Assembly (NCBI GenBank): GCA_017302755.1
Contig: JAFLCR010000110.1
Coordinates: forward strand, 1 to 7,834
Direction: 5' to 3'
DNA: 7,834 bases
DNA from: Alphaproteobacteria bacterium
GTDB lineage: Bacteria > Pseudomonadota > Alphaproteobacteria > Rickettsiales > JAFLCR01
The number at the start of each line of letters is the position of its first letter. The stretch's first letter is position 1. Below are positions 1-6,929 of the stretch, piece after piece. The position numbers and the translations under genes were made by a program. A model generated the notes under the pieces. That model made no database searches and was not told the origin of the DNA. It saw nothing but the letters and a program-made list of their open reading frames with translations.

Positions 1-58
1 CGCGCATCTTGGCGATCTCCAGGTAGAAGTTCATGCCCACCGCCCAGAAGAACGAGGT
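1..58 (-). pseudogene. Internal fragment of methylmalonyl-CoA mutase, joined to atpC
   Basis: Read on the minus strand from 58 down to 2, this piece encodes TSFFWAVGMNFYLEIAKMR. It closely matches the conserved FFWGIGMNFYMEIAKMR segment in the barrel domain of B12-dependent methylmalonyl-CoA mutase, which interconverts methylmalonyl-CoA and succinyl-CoA. The match is from memory of the family. In real mutases this segment lies hundreds of residues into the protein. Here it follows directly on the first 63 codons of atpC in a different frame, with no mutase N-terminus before it. An ATG at 64-62 is in frame, but no ribosome binding site is evident and a start there would make no sense for the family. 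The fragment runs off the left edge, so an intact 3' part may lie outside. A contig-end chimera is the simplest explanation. Identity is fairly sure despite the short length; status as gene, remnant or artefact is open. Confidence 0.7.
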
Positions 59-59
59 C

Positions 60-248
60 GCCATCCGTCAGATGGAAATCCACCACACCGGGGCGCACTT
101 GGGAAATCAGCGGCGCATGACCAGGCAGCACGCCGAAATCGCCTTCCACGCCGGGCACGACGACCATGGTCACGCTGTCTGCGAACAAAAGCTGTTCGGG
201 GGTGACGAGTTCCGCGGTGAGCTGGCCAGTGGCGGGAGCTTCAGCCAT
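60..248 (-). CDS. atpC: ATP synthase epsilon subunit, 3' end missing
   Basis: Epsilon subunit of the F1 head of ATP synthase, which sits on gamma in the central stalk and can inhibit ATP hydrolysis. The ATG at 248 lies one base after the atpD stop. A Shine-Dalgarno-like AAGGAAG lies inside the last atpD codons, so translation is probably coupled. The first 63 residues show the usual N-terminal beta-sandwich pattern: LTAELVTPEQLLF, VTMVVVPGVEGDFGVLPGHAPL and VRPGVVDFHLTDG. After TDG the family normally continues with a hydrophobic strand and a GGFAEV-like motif. Here the frame instead reads DLVLLGGGHELLPGDRQDAR to the window edge, with no stop and no resemblance to epsilon, because the DNA has switched to a mutase sequence. 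The second half of the sandwich and the C-terminal helices, roughly half of a normal 130-140 residue protein, are absent. Its position after atpD makes the identity secure. Confidence 0.88.
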
Positions 249-249
249 G

Positions 250-1686
250 TTACGCCGCTTCCTTCGTCAGCTTGGCGGCCTTTTCGATCGCTTCCTCGAT
301 GCTGCCCACCATGTAGAAGGCGGCTTCAGGAAGATGATCGTACTTGCCTTCGACGATACCCTTGAAGCTCTTGATGGTGTCTTCAAGCGACACGAGCTTG
401 CCGGGCGAGCCGGTGAACACTTCGGCCACGTGGAACGGCTGCGACAGGAAGCGCTGAATCTTACGGGCACGAGCCACGACCAGCTTATCTTCTTCGGAGA
501 GTTCGTCCATGCCGAGAATCGCGATGATGTCCTGCAGCGACTTATAGGTCTGCAGAATCTTCTGCACGTCGCGCGCCACCTGATAATGCTCTTCGCCGAT
601 GATGCGCGGATCGAGCATGCGCGAGGTCGAGTCGAGCGGATCGACGGCGGGGTAGATGCCCAGCTCGGCGATCTGGCGCGAAAGCACGGTCGTCGCATCC
701 AAATGCGCGAAGGAGGTGGCGGGAGCAGGGTCGGTCAAGTCGTCGGCCGGCACGTAAATGGCTTGCACCGAGGTGATCGAACCTTTGGTGGTCGAGGTGA
801 TGCGTTCCTGCATCGCGCCCATGTCGGTCGCGAGCGTCGGCTGATAACCCACGGCGGAAGGAATGCGGCCCAGAAGCGCGGACACTTCCGAACCGGCTTG
901 CGTGAAGCGGAACACGTTGTCGACGAAGAAGAGCACGTCCTGGCCTTCCTGGTCGCGGAAGTATTCGGCGAGCGTGAGACCGGTGAGGGCCACGCGGGCG
1001 CGCGCTCCGGGAGGCTCGTTCATCTGGCCGTAAACCAGCGCCACTTTGGATTTGGAAGGCTCTTTCAGGTTGATCACGTTCGAGTCGATCATTTCGTGGT
1101 AGAGGTCGTTGCCCTCGCGGGTACGCTCGCCCACGCCGGCGAACACGGAGAAACCGCCGTGCGCCTTCGCCACGTTGTTGATGAGCTCCATGATAAGCAC
1201 GGTCTTGCCCACGCCGGCGCCACCGAAGAGGCCGATCTTGCCGCCCTTGGCGTAAGGCGCGAGCAGGTCGATGACCTTGATGCCTGTGACGAGAATTTCG
1301 GATTCGGTCGACTGGTCGACGAATTCCGGAGCTTCGGCGTGAATCGGCGCGAGCTGCTTCGTTTCCACCGGGCCACGCTCGTCGATCGGCTCGCCGATCA
1401 CGTTGATGATGCGGCCGAGCGTTTCGGGGCCGACGGGCACGGAGATGGGCTTGCCCGTATCGAGCACTTCAGTGCCGCGCACGAGGCCGTCCGTGGCGTC
1501 CATTGCGATGGTGCGCACTTCGCCTTCGCCAAGATGCTGGGCAACTTCGAGCACCAGCAGGCGGCCGTTGTTCTCGGCGTGCAGCGCGGTCAGAATCGCC
1601 GGCAGCTCGCCGTCGAACTTCACGTCCACCACCGCGGAAATAACCTGGGTGATGCGTCCGATGTTTTTCGATTTCTTCGTGGCCAT
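250..1686 (-). CDS. atpD: ATP synthase F1 beta subunit
   Basis: Catalytic beta subunit of F1 ATP synthase, which makes ATP from ADP and phosphate on the cytoplasmic face of the membrane; three copies alternate with alpha. The protein has 478 residues, normal for the family. Visible features are the N-terminal beta-barrel (about 9-80), Walker A GGAGVGKT (155-162), the catalytic Glu187 in GERTREG, the Walker B strand VLFFVD ending at Asp256, the FRFTQAGSEVSALLGRIPSA block (259-278), and the C-terminal DELSEED loop that contacts epsilon. I chose the ATG at 1686 (MATKKSKN) because AGAGGA lies four bases upstream. An in-frame start at 1734 would add 16 residues and overlap the end of atpG. The gene begins 16 bases after atpG and its stop is one base from atpC. 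All key residues are present, so it should be active. Confidence 0.98.
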   Translation of the reverse strand: MATKKSKNIGRITQVISAVVDVKFDGELPAILTALHAENNGRLLVLEVAQHLGEGEVRTIAMDATDGLVRGTEVLDTGKPISVPVGPETLGRIINVIGEPIDERGPVETKQLAPIHAEAPEFVDQSTESEILVTGIKVIDLLAPYAKGGKIGLFGGAGVGKTVLIMELINNVAKAHGGFSVFAGVGERTREGNDLYHEMIDSNVINLKEPSKSKVALVYGQMNEPPGARARVALTGLTLAEYFRDQEGQDVLFFVDNVFRFTQAGSEVSALLGRIPSAVGYQPTLATDMGAMQERITSTTKGSITSVQAIYVPADDLTDPAPATSFAHLDATTVLSRQIAELGIYPAVDPLDSTSRMLDPRIIGEEHYQVARDVQKILQTYKSLQDIIAILGMDELSEEDKLVVARARKIQRFLSQPFHVAEVFTGSPGKLVSLEDTIKSFKGIVEGKYDHLPEAAFYMVGSIEEAIEKAAKLTKEAA

Positions 1687-1702
1687 ACTATCCTCTTTCG
1701 TA

Positions 1703-2587
1703 TTACACGGCTTCCGCGCCGGAGATGATTTCAATGAGTTCTTTGGTAATCGCGGCCTGGCGGCTGCGGTTGTAGACGAGATTGAGCTTCTTGATCATGT
1801 CGCCCGAGTTGCGCGTCGCGTTGTCCATCGCGGTCATGCGCGCACCCTGTTCGCTCGCGGCGCTTTCCAGCAGCGCGCGATAAGACTGCATGGCCAGGTT
1901 CTTGGGCAGCAGTTCCTTCAGGATCTCTTCTTCATCCGGCTCGTAGTCGTAAGCGGGAAGGGCTTCGCCGGAAACGGCGGTGGCCTCCTCCATCTGCAGC
2001 GGAATGATCTGCTGCAACGTAGGAATCTGCGAGATGGCGGAACGGAAACGGTTGAAGAGGATGGAAATCACATCTACTTCGCCTTTGGTGAAAAGCTCGG
2101 TGATGCGATCAGCGAGCAGGGCACCTTCCGCATAAGACAGCGTCTTCTTGCCCGACACTTCCTCTACACGGCCGAGAAGCAGCGGCGCGTATTCACGCTG
2201 CAGAAGGTCAAAACCTTTACGGCCAACGCAAAGCAGCTTCACCGTCTTGCCTTCGCCCTGAAGCGCGCGGATCGTCTTGCGCGTTTCACGCAGGATGGAG
2301 CTGTTGAACGCCCCGCACAGGCCACGGTCAGAGGTCATAACCACGATCAGATGCGTCTTGTTATTGCCGTTGCCGACAAGCAGCTTGGGCGCATTCTCGT
2401 TGCCCAGGAAGCTGGTGGCCAGCGAGCGCAGCATGCGTTCCATACGCTCGGCGTAGGGACGCGTCGCCTCGGCCTGTTCGCGGGCGCGGCGGAGCTTGCT
2501 CGCCGCGACCATCTTCATGGCCTTGGTGATCTTCTGCGTGGATTTCACGCTCTTGATCCGGTTCTTAAGTGCCTTGAGGCTTGCCAT
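1703..2587 (-). CDS. atpG: ATP synthase F1 gamma subunit
   Basis: Gamma subunit, the rotating central shaft that couples proton flow through F0 to the catalytic sites of beta; one copy per enzyme. It has 294 residues, normal length. The N-terminal helix carries the conserved LKxRIKSVKSTQKITKAMKMVAASKLRRA pattern (residues about 5-34). The middle Rossmann-like domain includes TSDRGLCGAFNSSI. The C-terminal helix carries ASEQGARMTAMDNATRN and ends ITKELIEIISGAEAV, in the alphaproteobacterial style. An acidic insertion (EPDEEEILKELLP) precedes the C-terminal helix, as is common in that class. The ATG at 2587 is 19 bases after the atpA stop. The gap, CCGGTAGACGTAAAAAACC, contains no clear Shine-Dalgarno sequence, unlike its neighbours, so initiation may depend on ribosomes finishing atpA. 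Confidence 0.97.
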   Translation of the reverse strand: MASLKALKNRIKSVKSTQKITKAMKMVAASKLRRAREQAEATRPYAERMERMLRSLATSFLGNENAPKLLVGNGNNKTHLIVVMTSDRGLCGAFNSSILRETRKTIRALQGEGKTVKLLCVGRKGFDLLQREYAPLLLGRVEEVSGKKTLSYAEGALLADRITELFTKGEVDVISILFNRFRSAISQIPTLQQIIPLQMEEATAVSGEALPAYDYEPDEEEILKELLPKNLAMQSYRALLESAASEQGARMTAMDNATRNSGDMIKKLNLVYNRSRQAAITKELIEIISGAEAV

Positions 2588-2606
2588 GGTTTTTTACGTC
2601 TACCGG

Positions 2607-4136
<1,530 letters not shown>

Positions 4137-4152
4137 GTCTTCTCCTTGGGGC

Positions 4153-4725
4153 TTAAGCTAATTGGCGCGCGGAGGCGCGTAAGGATTGGGAAAGTTTGTC
4201 GAGACGGCTGCGCACGCTGGCATCCAGCATGGTCGAGCCGATGCGCACCATCAGGCCACCGAGAATGTTCGGCTCCACGGTTTCGCGCACCATCAGCTTC
4301 TGGCCGAACTTGGCCTGCAGCGCCTTCACGATCAGACTCTGCTGGTTGCTGCGCAGCGGAGTCGCGGAAATGATTTCAGCAATCACCTCGCCACGGCCAG
4401 CAGCCACGCGGTCGATGAAGCGGGTAATGATAAGAGGCAGGGCCGCAAACCGGCCGGCTTCGGCAAGCTGGCGCAGGAAGCGCTTGGTTAGATCGTGCGC
4501 CTTGAGCTTCTCACCCACGATCTCCGCAGCCTGCAGACGTGAGGCTGAAGTAATGTAGGGATTTTCCGTCAAGCGGCTGAATTCAGGCGATTCCTTGATC
4601 AGCTGCGCAAGCTTGTTCAGGTCATCGGCAACAGGCTGCAACGCCTTCGCTTCTTCGGCCAGCGCGAAGAGCGCGGTCGTGTAGCGTTCGGCAATGGTTA
4701 AAGCGTCGGAATGGGACGAGGCCAC
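4153..4725 (-). CDS. atpH: ATP synthase F1 delta subunit (GTG start)
   Basis: Delta subunit (OSCP in mitochondria), which sits on top of F1 and ties the alpha-beta ring to the peripheral stalk b subunits. It has 190 residues, within the normal range. The N-terminal helical domain starts AERYTTALFALAEE (residues about 13-26) and includes a typical segment around SPEFSRLTENPYI. The C-terminal part has the family signature VEPNILGGLMVRIGSTMLDASVRSRLDKL (about 149-177). The start codon is GTG at 4725, supported by a near-perfect TAAGGAG eight bases upstream. The encoded MASSHSDALTIAERY leads straight into the conserved domain, and there is no better ATG. It is the first gene of the five-gene F1 cluster, the usual alphaproteobacterial order. 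Confidence 0.95.
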   Translation of the reverse strand: MASSHSDALTIAERYTTALFALAEEAKALQPVADDLNKLAQLIKESPEFSRLTENPYITSASRLQAAEIVGEKLKAHDLTKRFLRQLAEAGRFAALPLIITRFIDRVAAGRGEVIAEIISATPLRSNQQSLIVKALQAKFGQKLMVRETVEPNILGGLMVRIGSTMLDASVRSRLDKLSQSLRASARQLA

Positions 4726-4739
4726 GCTTGGGTCTCCTT
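4726..4739 (-). promoter_or_regulatory. Strong ribosome binding site of atpH
   Basis: On the minus strand the bases before the atpH GTG read AAGGAGACCCAAGC. Together with the T at 4740 this makes TAAGGAG, complementary to the 3' end of 16S rRNA, eight bases before the start. It decides the GTG start. The same heptamer TAAGGAG occurs a second time about 34 bases further upstream. Confidence 0.8.
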
Positions 4740-4757
4740 AAAAAGCGTGGCCTTGGT

Positions 4758-4789
4758 AGCATAGCGCTCCTTAGAAGCGCAAGCCTCAA
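4758..4789 (-). promoter_or_regulatory. Candidate promoter of the atpHAGDC operon
   Basis: Between the lpdA terminator and atpH the minus strand carries TTGAGG (4789-4784) as a possible -35 box. A -10-like CGCTAT or GCTATG (4766-4760) follows with a 17 or 18 base spacer. The match to sigma-70-type promoters is good at -35 and partial at -10. The spacer contains an imperfect inverted repeat, GCGCTTC-TAA-GGAGCGC (4780-4764). Support comes mainly from position: this is the only intergenic space ahead of the five atp genes. No transcription data are available, and the promoter could also lie further upstream. Confidence 0.4.
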
Positions 4790-4808
4790 TTCAGGGTTTT
4801 TACGCATT

Positions 4809-4852
4809 AAAAACAGCAACCAGCCCGAAAACCATATCTGGTTTGCGGGCTG
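4809..4852 (-). terminator. Probable intrinsic terminator of lpdA
   Basis: Arms at 4852-4839 (CAGCCCGCAAACCA on the minus strand) and 4834-4821 (TGGTTTTCGGGCTG) can pair over 14 positions with one mismatch around a four-base loop. The hairpin begins 30 bases after the lpdA stop. Five T residues follow on the minus strand at 4813-4809, seven bases beyond the stem, so the T-run is short and slightly displaced from the ideal. The stem is far stronger than chance would suggest and lies exactly between lpdA and the atp cluster. I see no gene on the plus strand here that it would serve. Confidence 0.68.
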
Positions 4853-4882
4853 TGATGATCTACTAAACTTAGAATGGCGCGT

Positions 4883-6289
4883 TTAGATGTGAATTGGGCG
4901 GCCATCCACCGCCAATGCAGCCTCTTTCACCGCCTCGTTAAGCGTCGGATGCGCATGGCAGGTGCGGGCAATATCCTCAGCAGAACCGGAGAATTCCATT
5001 ACCGCCACCGCTTCAGCGATCAGCGTGCCCGCATCTGGACCAATGATGTGTACGCCCAGCACCTTATCAGTTTTGGCATCAGCCAGGATCTTCACGAAAC
5101 CGTCCGTATCTGAGATTGCGCGGGCGCGGCTGTTGGCCAGGAAGGGAAACTTGCCTGCCTTGTAAGCGGTGCCTGCCTTCTTAAGCTCTTCCTCGGTCTT
5201 GCCGACGGTCGCCACTTCCGGCCAGGTATAAACCACGCCGGGAATGACGTCGTAATTCACATGCCCCGGTTTGCCGGCGATGAACTCCGCTACCGCTACG
5301 CCTTCCTCTTCCGCTTTGTGCGCGAGCATCGGCCCGGGAATGACGTCGCCGATCGCGTAAATATTCGGCACGTTCGTCTGCAGATGCTTGTTGACCGCGA
5401 TCTGCTTGCGCTCGGTCAGCTGAACACCGGCATTTTCCAGACCCAGCTTCTCGGTGTTGGGCACACGGCCGATGGAAAGCAGCACCACGTCCGCCTCCAT
5501 GGTTTCCGCCGCGCCGCCAGCAGCCGGCTCAATCGTCAGCGTGACGCCTTTTTTGGTTTTCTCCGCCTTCGTCACCTTGGAACCCAGCTTGAACACCATG
5601 CCTTGCTTTTCGAGCACGCGCTGGAATTGCTTGGCGAGCTCACCGTCCATGGCGCCGCCGATGCTGGTCAGGAATTCCACCACCGTCACCTTCGCGCCCA
5701 GCCTGCGCCAGACGGAACCCATTTCAAGCCCGATCACCCCGCCGCCGATGACGACCAGATGCTCCGGCACTTTCTCCAGCGTCAGCGCGCCGGTAGAGGT
5801 GACGATGGTTTTCTCATCCACGTCCACGCCTTTGAGCGGCGCGGAATTGGAGCCGGTGGCGATGATGATGTTCTTTGCCGTCACGGTCTGCTTGCCGCCG
5901 GCGTTGAGGTTCACTTCGACGGAAGTGGGCGTCTTGATCGTGCCGTGACCGACGAGGTAGGTGACCTTGTTCTTCTTGAAGAGGCCTTCGATACCCTTGG
6001 TGAGATCGGTGACGATCTTCTCCTTATGGCCCATGAGCGTCGGCAGATCGATGGAAACGCCGGACACCTTGATGCCGTGCTTGGAGAAATCGTTCTTCGC
6101 CATCTCGTAATGATGCGAGGATTCAAGCAGCGCCTTGGAGGGAATACACCCCACGTTGAGGCAGGTGCCGCCGAGCGCGCCGCGGTTTTCGATACAGGCC
6201 GTTTTCAGGCCAAGCTGCGCCGCGCGGATCGCCGCCACATAACCGCCGGGTCCGCCGCCGATAACAACGACATCAAAGGAATCGCTCAT
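4883..6289 (-). CDS. lpdA: Dihydrolipoamide dehydrogenase (E3)
   Basis: Flavoprotein that reoxidises the dihydrolipoyl group on E2 of 2-oxo acid dehydrogenase complexes and passes the electrons to NAD+, in the cytoplasm. It has 468 residues, full length. The FAD-binding motif GGGPGG is at 11-16. The redox-active disulfide is Cys43 and Cys48 in GGTCLNVGCIPSK. The NAD-binding Rossmann motif GGGVIGLEMG is at 182-191. The second FAD contact is YAIGDV (Asp315), and the C-terminal HAHPTLNE carries the catalytic His447-Glu452 pair. The C-terminus is the typical GRPIHI. The ATG at 6289 follows GAGGA by three bases. With sucB two genes upstream, this is most likely the E3 of the 2-oxoglutarate dehydrogenase complex, though the same protein may also serve pyruvate dehydrogenase. 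A hairpin terminator follows the stop. Confidence 0.97.
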   Translation of the reverse strand: MSDSFDVVVIGGGPGGYVAAIRAAQLGLKTACIENRGALGGTCLNVGCIPSKALLESSHHYEMAKNDFSKHGIKVSGVSIDLPTLMGHKEKIVTDLTKGIEGLFKKNKVTYLVGHGTIKTPTSVEVNLNAGGKQTVTAKNIIIATGSNSAPLKGVDVDEKTIVTSTGALTLEKVPEHLVVIGGGVIGLEMGSVWRRLGAKVTVVEFLTSIGGAMDGELAKQFQRVLEKQGMVFKLGSKVTKAEKTKKGVTLTIEPAAGGAAETMEADVVLLSIGRVPNTEKLGLENAGVQLTERKQIAVNKHLQTNVPNIYAIGDVIPGPMLAHKAEEEGVAVAEFIAGKPGHVNYDVIPGVVYTWPEVATVGKTEEELKKAGTAYKAGKFPFLANSRARAISDTDGFVKILADAKTDKVLGVHIIGPDAGTLIAEAVAVMEFSGSAEDIARTCHAHPTLNEAVKEAALAVDGRPIHI

Positions 6290-6358
6290 AAATCCTCATG
6301 TTAGCAGAATAAACTGGCGCTGTTTTAACCGGTTTGCCTCCGGCTGCCAAGAGAATCG

Positions 6359-6847
6359 TCAGTGTCTCGGCATGCTGGAACCGAAACCGGAGGCGCGTCC
6401 TTCGTCATAGCCGAGATACGTGCCAGGATGATAATGGACGTGGCGACAGTCATTGACCTCCACATCAAAGGAAATGCCAAGCTTTTGCAGATAATTACGA
6501 AGTGAGGGAAGCCTGTCATCCATATGTTGCCCGCGCACTTCCATATAGGAGATTTCCTTCCCTTTGCGAAAAAGGGCCGGCTCACTTATGGTCAACACCC
6601 GGCTGGCAAGATTGTAATCTTCGAAAAAACCGTTGAGATGGCCGACAAGCTCAGGGGTGATCTCATGGCTGAACCAGATGCGTAGAATATCGTAATTACC
6701 GCTTCTCGCTTCGCTCATCTGCGCCTTCACCGCGCACCAGGGCACGGTCTCCATCATGTCCACGATATCGGGATCCAGATCCAGCGATGAGGATTCGGGC
6801 GCATACAGGCGCGCCAGCAAATGGCGGATGGCATCGAAAAAAGGCAT
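6359..6847 (-). CDS. Hypothetical protein, 162 residues, between sucB and lpdA
   Basis: I do not recognise this protein. It appears soluble: there is no signal peptide and no hydrophobic stretch long enough for a membrane helix. It starts with an amphipathic segment (MPFFDAIRHLLARLY). The middle is a mix of strands and helices (NYDILRIWFSHEITPELVGH, then SRVLTISEPALF). Near the end, residues 134-140 read CRHVHYH, placing one Cys and three His close together as a possible metal or catalytic site. The tail is Gly/Ser-rich (GRASGFGSSMPRH). I chose the ATG at 6847 because GGAAGAG lies six bases upstream; an in-frame TTG at 6862 overlaps that site. The gene is visibly less GC-rich than its neighbours, which could mean weaker expression or later acquisition. 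It lies in the same orientation, 82 bases after sucB and 69 bases before lpdA, so it is likely co-transcribed, but that does not show a role in the complex. Confidence 0.75.
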   Translation of the reverse strand: MPFFDAIRHLLARLYAPESSSLDLDPDIVDMMETVPWCAVKAQMSEARSGNYDILRIWFSHEITPELVGHLNGFFEDYNLASRVLTISEPALFRKGKEISYMEVRGQHMDDRLPSLRNYLQKLGISFDVEVNDCRHVHYHPGTYLGYDEGRASGFGSSMPRH

Positions 6848-6886
6848 GAGCTTCTCTTCCAAGAGCCGACAGCTTACCCCCGCGAT

Positions 6887-6905
6887 ATGACAGGGGCATG
6901 ACAGG
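6887..6905. repeat. Two direct copies of ATGACAGG, 11-base period
   Basis: The octamer ATGACAGG occurs at 6887-6894 and again at 6898-6905 on the plus strand (CCTGTCAT on the minus strand). The copies are offset by 11 bases, about one helical turn. They lie in the 82-base gap between the sucB stop and the start of the unknown gene, about 40-60 bases before its ATG. This could be a regulator site or chance; no promoter boxes are convincing around it. Confidence 0.35.
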
Positions 6906-6929
6906 CCTACGGAAAAGAATGCTTAAAAA

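Noticed and set aside
166..1728. Long plus-strand open frame of 520 codons opposite atpD
   Set aside because: It mirrors a highly conserved atpD on the other strand. Its product is rich in His, Arg, Glu and Val with no family pattern, as expected for antisense frames in GC-rich genes.
1687..1734. Longer atpD start adding 16 residues (MKSSPARKPCNTKEDS)
   Set aside because: It would overlap the end of atpG and has no clear ribosome site, whereas the ATG at 1686 has AGAGGA at a proper distance.
5261..6304. Plus-strand open frame of 347 codons opposite lpdA
   Set aside because: lpdA on the other strand has every catalytic motif. The plus-strand product has no recognisable domain.
6327..6345. 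Hairpin AACCGG/CCGGCT between the unknown gene and lpdA as a terminator
   Set aside because: The stem is only six positions with a wobble pair and is not followed by a T-run on the minus strand, so it gives no good reason to split the transcript.
6869..6900. CCCC/GGGG hairpin after sucB as a terminator
   Set aside because: The stem is four to five pairs with a loop of about ten bases and no T-run follows. It is too weak to call.
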